Positions 16,828 through 25,228 of a stretch of 64,000 bases of DNA are shown here, piece by piece (the first letter of the stretch is position 1; every line of letters starts with the position of its first letter). The position numbers and the translations under genes were made by a program. Below the pieces are notes generated by a model. It had not been told where the DNA came from. It searched no databases and saw only the letters and a list, made by a program, of their open reading frames with translations. Origin of the DNA: Achromobacter dolens (GTDB taxonomy: Bacteria; Pseudomonadota; Gammaproteobacteria; Burkholderiales; Burkholderiaceae_B); the NCBI RefSeq assembly GCF_902859745.1, contig NZ_CADIJW010000021.1, positions 1 through 64,000 on the forward strand, written 5' to 3'.

Positions 16828-18051
16828 TTATTTCCAAAGGGCGCAGCGGGTCTCGGCCTTGGTGGTGAAGGCCTCGTTGCCATCGATGGTCTGGACCACC
16901 TTGAAGTAGTCCCAGGGCGCCTTCGATTCCTCGGGCGTCTTGACCTGCAGCAGATACATGTCGTGCACCACGCGGCCATCCGGACGCACCACGCCGTTCT
17001 TGATGTACACGTCGTCGAGCTTGTTCTCGCGCAGATACGCCAGCACCTTGTCGGCATCGTCCGTGCCCGTCGCCTTGACCGCGCGCAGGTACTGGATGGC
17101 CGCCGAATAGTCGGCCGCCTGCAGCGACGACGGCATGGCGTTGCGGCGCTCGTAGAACTTCCGCGCCCAGGCCCGCGTCTCGTCCGACGCGTTCCAGTAC
17201 CAACTGTCGGTCAGGTACATGCCCTTGGCCGTCTCCAGGCCCATGGCGTGGATGTCGTTGATGAACATGATCATGCCGGCCAGCCGCATCGTCTTGGTCA
17301 GGCCGAATTCGTTGGCCGCCTTGATCGCATTGGTGGCGTCCGCGCCGGCATTGGCCAGCGCCAGGATCTCGGCCTTGCTGGCCTGCGCCTGCAACAGGAA
17401 CGACGAGAAATCGCTGGTCGACAGCGGATGCTTGACCGACCCGACCACCTTGCCGCCGCCCGCCTCGACCACCTTGGTGGTATCGGCCTGCAACGCATGA
17501 CCAAAGGCATAGTCCGCCGTCAGGATGTACCAGCTCTTGCCGCCCGCCTTCACCACCGCCGCGCCCGTGCCGCGCGCCTGCGCCACGGTGTCGTAGGCAT
17601 AGTTCAGCGTGTATGGGGTGCACTGCTCGTTGGTCAGGGCCGGCGCGCCCGCGCCCACCACGATGATCGGCTTCTTCTTGTCGGCGGCCACCTTCGACAT
17701 GGCCAGCGCCGTGCTCGAATTGGTGCCGCCGATCAGCATGTCCAGGCCGCGCTGGTCGAACCATTCGCGCGCCTTGGCCGAGGCAATGTCCGCCTTGTTC
17801 TGGTGGTCCGCCGTCAGCAGCTCGATCTTCTTGCCATTGATCTCGCCGCCCATCTCCTCGATGGCCATCTTGATGGCTTCTGCCCCGCCCGGGCCGTCCG
17901 GCCCAGAATAGACGCCCGACATGTCGGTGATGAAGCCGATCCGGATCACGTCGTCGGAAATCTGCGCCCGGGCCGCGCCCGCGTGCAGCAGCGCGCCGGC
18001 GATGGCGCCGGCCAGGACAGCGCGCGAAAACCTGCGTGGCATTGACAACAT
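16828..18051 (-). CDS. Periplasmic branched-chain amino acid type (LivJ-like) binding protein
   Basis: The protein has 407 residues with a signal peptide ending at ARA-QISDD. The type I periplasmic fold begins IRIGFITDMSGVYSG. It contains GGTNSSTALAMSKVAADKKKPIIVVGAGAP and a terminal CALWK. It would deliver an amino-acid-like or aromatic acid ligand to an ABC permease; no permease genes lie beside it. A good ribosome site (GAGGAGACAGGT) precedes ATG 18051. It is the first gene of the binding protein-BKACE-SDR unit and divergent from the Crp/Fnr regulator at 18190. Confidence 0.85.
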   Translation of the reverse strand: MLSMPRRFSRAVLAGAIAGALLHAGAARAQISDDVIRIGFITDMSGVYSGPDGPGGAEAIKMAIEEMGGEINGKKIELLTADHQNKADIASAKAREWFDQRGLDMLIGGTNSSTALAMSKVAADKKKPIIVVGAGAPALTNEQCTPYTLNYAYDTVAQARGTGAAVVKAGGKSWYILTADYAFGHALQADTTKVVEAGGGKVVGSVKHPLSTSDFSSFLLQAQASKAEILALANAGADATNAIKAANEFGLTKTMRLAGMIMFINDIHAMGLETAKGMYLTDSWYWNASDETRAWARKFYERRNAMPSSLQAADYSAAIQYLRAVKATGTDDADKVLAYLRENKLDDVYIKNGVVRPDGRVVHDMYLLQVKTPEESKAPWDYFKVVQTIDGNEAFTTKAETRCALWK

Positions 18052-18189
18052 ACCTGTCTCCTCTTATGGTTTTTTGGCTCTGGGGCCCCGAATATTCTCG
18101 GACTGGCCCCGCCAGCGAACAGTCATCATGTTGACAAAGCGCCCTAGGGTTTACCTGGGCGCCCTCACCACGGCGGAACGGGGACAACC

Positions 18190-18966
18190 ATGCGCGCACC
18201 GGCAGCCGGAACCGGCCATGAACCTGCCAGCCCGAAGCGGCGAGCCAAGCAAGACCCGGTGGACCGGATGCTGGCCGTCGTGCCCTGGTACAACGGCCTG
18301 CCGCGCCTGGAACGCGACGTGGTCCGGGCCGAGCTGCGGGTGGTGTCATTGCAGGCGGGCGAACGCCTGTTCCGCGAGGGTTCGAAATCGCTGGGCTGGT
18401 ATGGCGTGGTGGACGGCCTGGTGAAATGGTCGTCGCGCGGCTCGGACGGTCGGTCGCTGTCGCTGGCCGGCTTCAGCACCGGCAGTTGGTTCGGCGAGGC
18501 CACCATGATCCGCCGCGAGCCGTTCGAATACGAAGTGGTGGCGCTGCGCCCGAGCCAGGTCGTGATCCTGCCGCGCGACACCTGCGAGCGCCTGTGGAAC
18601 AACAATATCGCGTTCACCAAGGCGCTGATGACCCACCTGGCGCAGCGCGTCAATTGGCTGATGGCCTGCTATACCGGCAACGTGCTGCTGGACGTGGACA
18701 CCACGGTGGCCCGCGCCGTCGCCGCGCAGTTGAACGCCGAGCAGCATTCCGGCACCAACGGCCGCCTCAAGATCTCGCAGGAAGAGATCGCCGGCCTGTG
18801 CGGCGTGTCGCGCCAGCGCTGCAACGCCGCGCTGACGAAGCTGGCGCGGGCGGGGGTGCTGCGCACGCATTATGGCGGCATGACGATCCTGGATCGGGAG
18901 GCCCTGTACCGGCACGCGAAGCTCAACCGCGAGCCTGCTGATCACCCGGCCGACATGCCCGCATAG
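18190..18966 (+). CDS. Crp/Fnr-family transcriptional regulator
   Basis: The 258-residue protein has an N-terminal cyclic-nucleotide-type beta barrel (about 35-150) with the GSWFGEATMI phosphate-binding-cassette-like block. The C-terminal helix-turn-helix has ISQEEIAGLCGVSRQRCNAALTKLARAGVL. The Fnr cysteine quartet is missing, so it is not an oxygen sensor of the Fnr kind. It is divergent from the binding protein-BKACE-SDR unit with a 138-base gap, which makes it the likely regulator of that unit. The first 20 residues are basic and variable, so the true start could be an internal codon. Confidence 0.82.
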   Translation: MRAPAAGTGHEPASPKRRAKQDPVDRMLAVVPWYNGLPRLERDVVRAELRVVSLQAGERLFREGSKSLGWYGVVDGLVKWSSRGSDGRSLSLAGFSTGSWFGEATMIRREPFEYEVVALRPSQVVILPRDTCERLWNNNIAFTKALMTHLAQRVNWLMACYTGNVLLDVDTTVARAVAAQLNAEQHSGTNGRLKISQEEIAGLCGVSRQRCNAALTKLARAGVLRTHYGGMTILDREALYRHAKLNREPADHPADMPA

Positions 18967-19093
18967 CCCGCCGGTCGACCCGGGCGGTCAACGCCACGCG
19001 TTTCTGCCGTTCACCGTTTCCACGGTTCACCTGTCCGCCGTTCACCTGTCCGCGGTATCTTCTCGCCTTCCATTGCTGCCCATCCCGCGCCCC

Positions 19094-19666
19094 ATGATCC
19101 CCACCCCGACGGCCCCGGCCGGTCCCCTGCTCACGCCCCGCCTGTCGCTGCGGCAAGCGACTCGCCAACATGCCCCGGCCCTGCTGGCGTACCACCTTGC
19201 CAACCGGGCCCACCTGCGGCCCTGGGAGCCCGCCCGGTCCGACGCGTTCTACACCGCCGCGTCGACCGAAGAACGGCTGGCCGCGATGGAAACGAGTGCC
19301 GCCGCCGGGCAGGCGGTGCACCTGCTGCTGTTCGACAGGACCGACGACAGCCTGGTCGGCACCTGCAACTTCACCAATATCGTGCGGGGGGCCTTCCAGG
19401 CCTGCCATCTGGGCTTCTCTGTCGCGCAAGACCGCGAAGGCCAGGGCCTGATGCGGGAATGCCTCCTCGCGGCGACCCATTTCATGTTTGCCGAGCACGG
19501 GCTGCATCGCATCATGGCGAACCATCGCCCCGAGAACACGCGCAGCGCGCGCCTGCTGAGCAGCCTGGGGTTCGAGCGCGAAGGAACGGCTCGGGCCTAT
19601 CTGAAAATCGACGGAAGCTGGGCGGACCACGTGCTGACGTCGCTGATCAATCCCGCCGACGCCTGA
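19094..19666 (+). CDS. GNAT N-acetyltransferase, RimJ/RimL type
   Basis: This encodes 190 residues from ATG 19094; an alternative TTG at 19073 would add seven. The acetyl-CoA fold is seen in TPRLSLRQAT, HLRPWEP, a GFSVAQDREGQGLMRE pyrophosphate-loop region and HRPENTRSARLLSSLGFEREG. These are the hallmarks of ribosomal-protein alanine acetyltransferases RimJ/RimL. It would acetylate a protein N-terminus or a small amine. It is a monocistronic gene, convergent with the RlmN-family gene. Confidence 0.8.
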   Translation: MIPTPTAPAGPLLTPRLSLRQATRQHAPALLAYHLANRAHLRPWEPARSDAFYTAASTEERLAAMETSAAAGQAVHLLLFDRTDDSLVGTCNFTNIVRGAFQACHLGFSVAQDREGQGLMRECLLAATHFMFAEHGLHRIMANHRPENTRSARLLSSLGFEREGTARAYLKIDGSWADHVLTSLINPADA

Positions 19667-19706
19667 CCGGCCGTCACGACGCGCCGCGTCCCGGGCAAGG
19701 CCGCGT

Positions 19707-20762
19707 CTACGCGGCTTGCCGCGTGGTGGCGCGGTTGCGGCGCAGTTCCACCACCTGCTCCGCCCCCGCCGCGCGGGCACGCAACTGGCCGCAGCCGCCG
19801 TCCACATCCTGCCCGGCGCTGTTCCTGATCTTGGTCAGCACGCCGCGGCGATGCAGCGTGCGCACGATCTCGCGAATGCGTTCGGCCTCGGGCCGCTGGT
19901 AGTCGTCGCCTTCCATGCTGTTGAACGGGATCACGTTGAGCACGCCGAACTTGCCCTTGAGCAGGCGCGGGATGGCGTCGAGTTCGTCGTCGCCGTCATT
20001 GACCCCCTTGATCAGCGTCCACTGATACTGGATCGGGTAGCCGGTATCACGGGCGTAGCGCTCGCCCATTTCCACCAGATCCCGCGGCGCGATCTTCGGC
20101 GCGCGCGGCAGCAGGTGCTCGCGCAGCTCTGCACGGGTCGTATGCAGCGACAATGCCAGGGCCGGCTTGACCGCCTGTCGCGGCAGCGCGTCGAACACGC
20201 GCGGATCGCCCACGGTGGAGAACACCAGGTTCTTGTGGCCGATATTGCCTTCGGTGCCCAGCAGGTTGATGGCTTCCAGCACGTTGTCCAGGTTGTGCGC
20301 CGGTTCGCCCATGCCCATGAAGACCACTTTCTTCACCGCGCGCAGCCGCCGCGCCAGCACCACCTGCGCCAGGATCTCCATGCTGGCCACCTGGCGGATC
20401 AGGCCGCTCTTGCCGGTCATGCAGAACCGGCAGCCGACCGCACAGCCGACCTGGGTGGACACGCACAGCCCGTCTCGCGGCAGCAGCACGCTTTCCACCA
20501 TCTGGCCGTCGGCCAGGTCGACCAGCAGCCGCGAGCCATCGTGGCCGGCATGCTCGGAACGGACACGGGCCAGGCCGTCCAGCTCCGCCGCCAGGGCGGG
20601 CAGCGCCTCGCGCAGCGCCAGCGGCAGATAGTTGTCGAAGCGCCGCCGCCATATGTCGCTGTCGAACGCCTGACCGGTCAGCCAGGCGCGCAGGACCCGC
20701 CCGCGATGGGCGGGCTGGGCGCCTAGGGCGGCGAGACGTTGGTGGAAATCGGCGTAGCGCAT
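19707..20762 (-). CDS. RlmN/Cfr-family radical SAM RNA methyltransferase (RlmN paralog)
   Basis: The protein has 351 residues. The SAM-cluster motif CAVGCRFC puts the three iron-sulfur ligands at Cys 107, 111 and 114. The two extra cysteines of the RlmN mechanism are also present: Cys 100 in GLCVSTQ, and Cys 324 in DVDGGCGQL (the position that is methylated in RlmN). The GMGEPAHNLDNVL and SLHTTRAELREHLLPRAP blocks match family members that modify A2503 of 23S rRNA and A37 of some tRNAs. It is shorter than typical RlmN, and the flanking sequence RDGLCVSTQ differs from the usual RGTLCVSSQ. It may be a second, specialised copy. Confidence 0.8.
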   Translation of the reverse strand: MRYADFHQRLAALGAQPAHRGRVLRAWLTGQAFDSDIWRRRFDNYLPLALREALPALAAELDGLARVRSEHAGHDGSRLLVDLADGQMVESVLLPRDGLCVSTQVGCAVGCRFCMTGKSGLIRQVASMEILAQVVLARRLRAVKKVVFMGMGEPAHNLDNVLEAINLLGTEGNIGHKNLVFSTVGDPRVFDALPRQAVKPALALSLHTTRAELREHLLPRAPKIAPRDLVEMGERYARDTGYPIQYQWTLIKGVNDGDDELDAIPRLLKGKFGVLNVIPFNSMEGDDYQRPEAERIREIVRTLHRRGVLTKIRNSAGQDVDGGCGQLRARAAGAEQVVELRRNRATTRQAA

Positions 20763-20795
20763 GGGGAGCGGATTTTAGCGCGCCCGGCGGGGGGC

Positions 20796-20818
20796 GCCCG
20801 GCAAGCTCGATGCCGGGC
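20796..20818 (-). terminator. Hairpin between DUF72 and RlmN-family genes
   Basis: GCCCGGCA (20796-20803) pairs with TGCCGGGC (20811-20818) around a seven-base loop, after the DUF72 stop on the minus strand and before the next start codon. No T tract follows, so termination is likely partial. Confidence 0.35.
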
Positions 20819-20841
20819 AGGGCGAGCCGGACAGGCCCGAT

Positions 20842-21897
20842 CTACCCGGCGATGGCCTGGGCCAGTTTCTGGATGGACAGCGGCGCGCAGCCCTCGGCGT
20901 CATTGCTGACCGTGACGTAGGCCGGCTGGCCCGCGCCCGTAATGCCGCGGATCGTGCGCGCCAGCGCCGCGCGCGTGGGAAGATCCTCGCTGAGCAGGGC
21001 ATTGAACGGATCATGCTTCTTCTGCGCGTCGGCATAACCGTATGCGCCGAACACGCGGTTCAGGTTCCAGCGGCAGACCAGCGGCCCCGGCCAGAGCGCG
21101 CGCAGCATCGGCAGTTGCGCGTCGATCGGCGGCATCTTGCCATGCAGCCCCAGGCAGAACGTGGCCCCATGCGCCTTGAGCGTGTCGACCAGCGCCTGAC
21201 CCAGCAGTTCCGGGTCGCGCACTTCCACGGCGACGATCACGGCATCATGCGCGGACAATGCCTCCCGCACGGCGGCCAGCATGCGCCCCAGTTTCTCGAA
21301 CAGCGATGCCGAGCGGCTCAACATGCCCAGAGGCAACGGACTCAGTTGGAACACCAGCACGCCGAGCTTGGCCCCCAGGCCTTCGAGCGCCGGGCGCACG
21401 AATTCCTGGACAGCCACCGACGGATCGAGGAAAAGCGGATTGGCCTGCCGCGTCCTGCCTGCTTCGCCACGCACCTGGGCGTCGGTAACGCTGGCGGGGC
21501 ATTTGACGACGAAACGGAAATCCTCATCGACCTGCCCCGCATAAGCGGCGTACTGGCTCGCCGTCAACGGCTGCCAGAACGTGCGGTCCACGCAGACCGT
21601 GCGCAAAAGCGGATGCTGGTGGTAGGCGCCCAGGCCGTGCCTGGACAGTGTGCTCGAATCGTATTCGCCGTCCCAGACCAGCCCTTCCCAGCCGGGATAC
21701 GACCAGGTGGAGACGCCAAAGCGCAACTGGGCGGGCAACTGCCGGGCGAGCGCGCGCCATTCCTGCCCCGCGGGCGCGGGAAGCACTTTGGCCATGCCCC
21801 GGAGGGCGGAAAGCTCGGGGATGTCAGGAGGCGTTGCCTGCCGCGGGGCCTCGGCCGGAGGAACGGGCAGCGCGTCGCCGAAAAGATCTTCTTGCAT
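20842..21897 (-). CDS. DUF72 (YecE-like) domain protein
   Basis: The 351-residue protein carries a YecE/DUF72 TIM-barrel-like domain from about residue 58. Recognisable blocks are RFGVSTWSYPGWEG, TVCVDRTFWQPLTASQYAAYA, FRFVVKCPASVTDA and YVTVSNDAEGCAPLSI. Biochemical function of this widespread family is not established. The first 55 residues (FGDALPVPPAEAP and so on) are Pro/Ala-rich and probably disordered. It is on the minus strand, upstream of the RlmN-family gene with an 80-base gap holding a hairpin. Confidence 0.8.
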   Translation of the reverse strand: MQEDLFGDALPVPPAEAPRQATPPDIPELSALRGMAKVLPAPAGQEWRALARQLPAQLRFGVSTWSYPGWEGLVWDGEYDSSTLSRHGLGAYHQHPLLRTVCVDRTFWQPLTASQYAAYAGQVDEDFRFVVKCPASVTDAQVRGEAGRTRQANPLFLDPSVAVQEFVRPALEGLGAKLGVLVFQLSPLPLGMLSRSASLFEKLGRMLAAVREALSAHDAVIVAVEVRDPELLGQALVDTLKAHGATFCLGLHGKMPPIDAQLPMLRALWPGPLVCRWNLNRVFGAYGYADAQKKHDPFNALLSEDLPTRAALARTIRGITGAGQPAYVTVSNDAEGCAPLSIQKLAQAIAG

Positions 21898-21909
21898 TAC
21901 TTGTCATTC

Positions 21910-21925
21910 TGGCGCGGGTGATGGG
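21910..21925 (+). repeat. Possible remnant of the tRNA-Gly 3' end (att-like)
   Basis: This 16-base stretch matches the DNA at 24023-24038, which is the CCA end and acceptor stem of tRNA-Gly(CCC), in 14 of 16 positions and in the same orientation. The two copies bracket the hipBA module. It may be a decayed attachment-site repeat or coincidence. Confidence 0.3.
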
Positions 21926-22068
21926 CTATAGGGTACTTGAATCACGCCGGGCACTTTGGATGTAATTATTTTGGCCATTCTTATCCAAAAAGAATGAAAT
22001 ATTTTCATTCCCATATTGCTGGAAAAGACGTAAGCACCTCCCTGACTCCCAGAAAACACCTCATAAAT

Positions 22069-22113
22069 GCTAATATTTTGGCATCTAATATCTTAAATAG
22101 CTAAAATATTAGC
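22069..22113. promoter_or_regulatory. HipB operator-like inverted repeat
   Basis: GCTAATATTTT at 22069-22079 and its exact reverse complement at 22103-22113 flank an AT-rich 23-base spacer. The right arm ends one base before the hipB ATG. The region 21960-22114 is strikingly AT-rich for this chromosome. It probably holds both the promoter and the operator of the toxin-antitoxin pair. No ribosome binding site is visible before the ATG, so the transcript could be leaderless. Confidence 0.55.
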
Positions 22114-22114
22114 C

Positions 22115-22654
22115 ATGGCAAAAAAGACCGCCCCTCTCCTGCCAGGAACCAGCAAGCTCCTCGTCGAATTCGGTGAGCGGCTCAAGCTTGCGCGCCTGCG
22201 CCGCAAGTTGTCCGCCAAACAAGTCGCCGAGCGAGCGGGCATGTCTCCCATGACCCTGCGTTCCTTGGAGGCCGGCGGGTCGGGAGTCACGATCGGGGCT
22301 TACCTGTCCGTCATGCAAGTCCTGGGGCTGGCCGACGATCTCGCCAAGCTTGCGGGCGCCGACGAACTCGGCCGACAACTTCAGGACGCTCGCTTGATCA
22401 GGAATGCTTCTGTGCGTCGCCAACACAGGACCGCCCCGGAGACGGTCGGCCACCCGTCACCGAACGCCCGAGCGCCGGACAACGCCCCATCAACCCAGAC
22501 CAATAGCGCGAAAACGAAGGTCCGCAAGCCGGCGGCTGCAACCGCGGGGAAGCCGGTGGAAGGCAAACCAGGGAAAAGCGTCGACATCGCGAGTACGGAC
22601 AGCCTGGCCTCTTTGCTTCGGAAACCGAAACGTAAAGGGAATGCGCCGTCATGA
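22115..22654 (+). CDS. hipB: HipB-like XRE antitoxin with basic tail
   Basis: The 179-residue protein has an XRE helix-turn-helix at about residues 20-80 ([35 protein letters not shown]). The second half (about 95-179) is a long Lys/Pro/Ser-rich disordered extension that classical 88-residue HipB lacks. The stop overlaps the hipA start (ATGA at 22651), the usual antitoxin-first arrangement. It would neutralise HipA and repress its own promoter through the inverted repeat immediately upstream. ATG 22115 directly abuts that repeat. Confidence 0.85.
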   Translation: MAKKTAPLLPGTSKLLVEFGERLKLARLRRKLSAKQVAERAGMSPMTLRSLEAGGSGVTIGAYLSVMQVLGLADDLAKLAGADELGRQLQDARLIRNASVRRQHRTAPETVGHPSPNARAPDNAPSTQTNSAKTKVRKPAAATAGKPVEGKPGKSVDIASTDSLASLLRKPKRKGNAPS

Positions 22655-23919
22655 GCATGATCGCCGTATATGCGGATTGGGATGGACTGCCCGGCCCCCA
22701 ACGACTCGGCTTCTTGCACAGCCGCAAGACCCGGGCGACTGAGCGATTCGAATTCGAATATGACGAAGCCGCGCTCACATCCCCGCTTTTCCACGGGCTG
22801 CAATTGGACCCGGGCATTCAAGACTTCGGCGGACCACAGTACCCCGTCGCACCAAGAGACCAATTCGGGGTCTTCAAAGATTCCAGCCCCGACCGTTGGG
22901 GCCGCCTTTTGATGGATCGAAGATTCGAGCGTGACAAACGCCAAGGTCTGGCGCCGGCGGGGGCCCGTCTATACGAGTCGGATTACCTGCTTGGCGTGCA
23001 TGATGTGTACCGCGTGGGCGCGCTGCGGTACCGACTCGAGGACACTGGAGATTTCCTCGACAATCGCATCAACCTTGCGGCCCCGCCGTTTACAGAAATC
23101 CGCGCGCTGGAGCAGGCCAGCCGTGCGCTTGAGCGAGACCCCGACAACGTCGCGGTCCGGGGACAGGACTGGCTGCGCATGCTCATCGCGCCAGGCGGCT
23201 CACTCGGCGGCGCCAGGCCCAAGGCGAGCGTCGTGGACGACGCCGGTCGTCTTTACATTGCCAAATTTCCGAGCACACGAGATACCCATGACGTCGGCGG
23301 ATGGGAAATGGTGGTCAACGCCTTGGCCAGCGGTTGCGGCCTCAATGTCGCGGCGGCTCAAGCCCGGAAGTTTGCCAGCGATCATCACTGCTTCATTGTG
23401 CGCCGCTTCGATCGCACCGATGCGAGCCATCGCCTGCATTTCGCCTCTGCGATGACCCTGACTGGCCACAGCGATGGCGACGACGCCTCGACGGGGGCCA
23501 GTTACCTGGAACTGGCGGAGGCGCTCATGAACCAGGGCGCGCAACCCAATGAAGATCTGCGAGAACTATGGTCGCGAATCGTCTTCAACATCCTCGTATC
23601 CAACGCCGACGATCACCTTCGCAACCATGGCTTCATCCTGGTGCCGGGCCTGGGCTGGAAACTCTCCCCGGCGTACGACATGAACCCCGTCCCTTACGCC
23701 GACGGTCTCAAGCTGAACATTACCGAGGCGGATAATGCCCTGGACCTGGAATTGACTCGACAGATTGCCAGCTACTTCCGCCTGACCCTTCATGAAGCAG
23801 ACGAAATCATCAACGATTTCCGGGACATTGTCGGCCAATGGCGAACCCTGGCCCAAAGACTGGGCCTATCCGCATGGGAACAGGACCGAATGGCAGAGGC
23901 CTTCCGCCTTGCCGCATGA
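22651..23919 (+). CDS. hipA: HipA-like serine/threonine kinase toxin
   Basis: The 422-residue protein has an N-terminal HipA barrel-like part (about 1-100) and a HipA C-terminal kinase fold. Key blocks are [13 protein letters not shown] (the glycine-rich P-loop-like segment containing the regulatory Ser), YIAKFPS with the ATP-binding Lys, the catalytic [16 protein letters not shown] (Asp and Asn of the kinase core) and SPAYDMNP. All key residues are present, so the toxin is probably active. E. coli HipA phosphorylates glutamyl-tRNA synthetase; other HipA types use different targets, so the target here is open. It is coupled to hipB by a four-base overlap and lies 100 bases from tRNA-Gly. Confidence 0.87.
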   Translation: MSMIAVYADWDGLPGPQRLGFLHSRKTRATERFEFEYDEAALTSPLFHGLQLDPGIQDFGGPQYPVAPRDQFGVFKDSSPDRWGRLLMDRRFERDKRQGLAPAGARLYESDYLLGVHDVYRVGALRYRLEDTGDFLDNRINLAAPPFTEIRALEQASRALERDPDNVAVRGQDWLRMLIAPGGSLGGARPKASVVDDAGRLYIAKFPSTRDTHDVGGWEMVVNALASGCGLNVAAAQARKFASDHHCFIVRRFDRTDASHRLHFASAMTLTGHSDGDDASTGASYLELAEALMNQGAQPNEDLRELWSRIVFNILVSNADDHLRNHGFILVPGLGWKLSPAYDMNPVPYADGLKLNITEADNALDLELTRQIASYFRLTLHEADEIINDFRDIVGQWRTLAQRLGLSAWEQDRMAEAFRLAA

Positions 23920-24022
23920 TGCGCGATTGACGCGGATGTCACGCCGCGCACACCCGCTGGCGCGGCGGCCCATGCGAGCATGGCACACGGCCCGTTGCGA
24001 GTCAGACAGGGAACTGGCGAAT

Positions 24023-24096
24023 TGGAGCGGGTGAAGGGAATCGAACCCTCGTATGAAGCTTGGGAAGCTGCCGTTCTACCATTGAACTACACCCGC
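24023..24096 (-). tRNA. tRNA-Gly(CCC)
   Basis: Read on the minus strand, the 74 bases fold as a standard cloverleaf. The acceptor GCGGGTG pairs with CACCCGC, the discriminator is U and CCA is encoded. The seven-base anticodon loop is TTCCCAA with anticodon CCC, and the T loop is TTCGATT. The sequence is close to E. coli glyU. The anticodon stem GCAGC/GCTTC has one C-U mismatch at its second pair. The hipBA module lies on the 3' side of this gene, the usual side for integrated DNA. Confidence 0.95.
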
Positions 24097-24175
24097 TCGG
24101 GTGTCGTGCCCCGGCGCAAGACCGGAGCAGAGGCAGGAATTATAGCCTGGGTTTTTCCGCCCCAGGCCACCGCCT

Positions 24176-25162
24176 TCAGTTCGCCGTGATCCCCGCCGCC
24201 TTCACCACCTTGCCCCAGCGGTCCAGCTCGGCCTGGGTGTAGTCGCCCAGCGCCTTCGGCCCCATGAATTCGGCCTCGGCGCCCTGCTCGGCCGCCTTCT
24301 GGCGGAAAGCGTCGGTCTGCATGATCTTCTGGATTTCACCGGCGATCTTGTCCACCACCGGCGCGGGCGTGTCCTTGGGCGCGTACATGGCGAACCAGGA
24401 CGAGACGATCAGGTCGGGATAGCCGGCCTCGGCGGCGGTGGGCACGTCCGGCAGCGACGCCAGGCGCGTATTGCCGGTGACGGCCAGCGCGCGCAGCTTG
24501 CCGGCGGCGATCTGGCCCAGCAGCGGCGGCGGCGTGGTGATGGTCATGTCGACGGCGCCGCCCAGCAGGTCGTTCAGCGCCGGGCCGGTGCCCTTGTACG
24601 GGATGTGCGTGATCTGCGTGCCCGCCATCTGGTTGAGCAGTTCGGTGGCGACCTGCTGCAATGAACCATTGCCGGACGAGGCGTAATTGAGCTTGCCCGG
24701 ATTCGCCTTGGCGTACGCGACCAGGTCTTTCAGCGACTTGATCGGCAGGTCCGGCCGCACCACCACGACCTGGGGCGCGGACAGCACATTGGCCACCGGC
24801 GCGAAATCCTTGATCGGATCCCAGCCGGAGGTCGGCGTGACGTGCGGGGTGATGACCTGGAAGCCCGAATACTGCAGCAACAGCGTGTAGCCGTCGGGCT
24901 TGGCGCGGGCCACCGCCTGCGCGGCGATGCCGCCGGAGGCGCCGGGCTTGTTCTCGACAACCACGCTCTGGCCGAGGGCGACGCCCAGGGGCTGGGCGAT
25001 GAGTCGGGCGGCGATGTCGGTGGTGCCGCCGGGCGCGGCCGACACGATCAGCGTGACGGGACGATTGGGAAAATCCGCCTGGGCGTGGGCGGCGCCAGCG
25101 GCGGCCACGCCCAGCGCGATGGCGCAGGCGCGTAGAACGGGAACGAAACGGAAAGCGGTCAT
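24176..25162 (-). CDS. Bug-family (TctC) tripartite tricarboxylate transporter binding protein
   Basis: The 328-residue protein has a signal peptide (cleavage near AHA-QADFP). The mature part begins FPNRPVTLIVSAAPGGTTDIAARLIA, the Bug signature, and has GKLNYASSGNGS and THIPYKGTGPALNDLLGG. Bug proteins capture carboxylates or amides in the periplasm. ATG 25162 has AAGGAGACAACC in front; an upstream in-frame start has no signal sequence. It is the last gene of a minus-strand unit with the HMG-CoA-lyase-like and CoA-transferase genes, so its ligand is likely the acid those enzymes process. Confidence 0.88.
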   Translation of the reverse strand: MTAFRFVPVLRACAIALGVAAAGAAHAQADFPNRPVTLIVSAAPGGTTDIAARLIAQPLGVALGQSVVVENKPGASGGIAAQAVARAKPDGYTLLLQYSGFQVITPHVTPTSGWDPIKDFAPVANVLSAPQVVVVRPDLPIKSLKDLVAYAKANPGKLNYASSGNGSLQQVATELLNQMAGTQITHIPYKGTGPALNDLLGGAVDMTITTPPPLLGQIAAGKLRALAVTGNTRLASLPDVPTAAEAGYPDLIVSSWFAMYAPKDTPAPVVDKIAGEIQKIMQTDAFRQKAAEQGAEAEFMGPKALGDYTQAELDRWGKVVKAAGITAN

Positions 25163-25228
25163 GCGGTTGTCTCCTTGCTGTTTTTGTATGAAGCGCCCCA
25201 GGGCCGGGCGCGTGGTGTGAAGCAAAAC

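Noticed and set aside
18082-18097. GGGGCCCC and GAATATTC palindromes in the Crp/Fnr divergent region
   Set aside because: Neither resembles a TGTGA-type Crp/Fnr site, and both are short enough to be chance.
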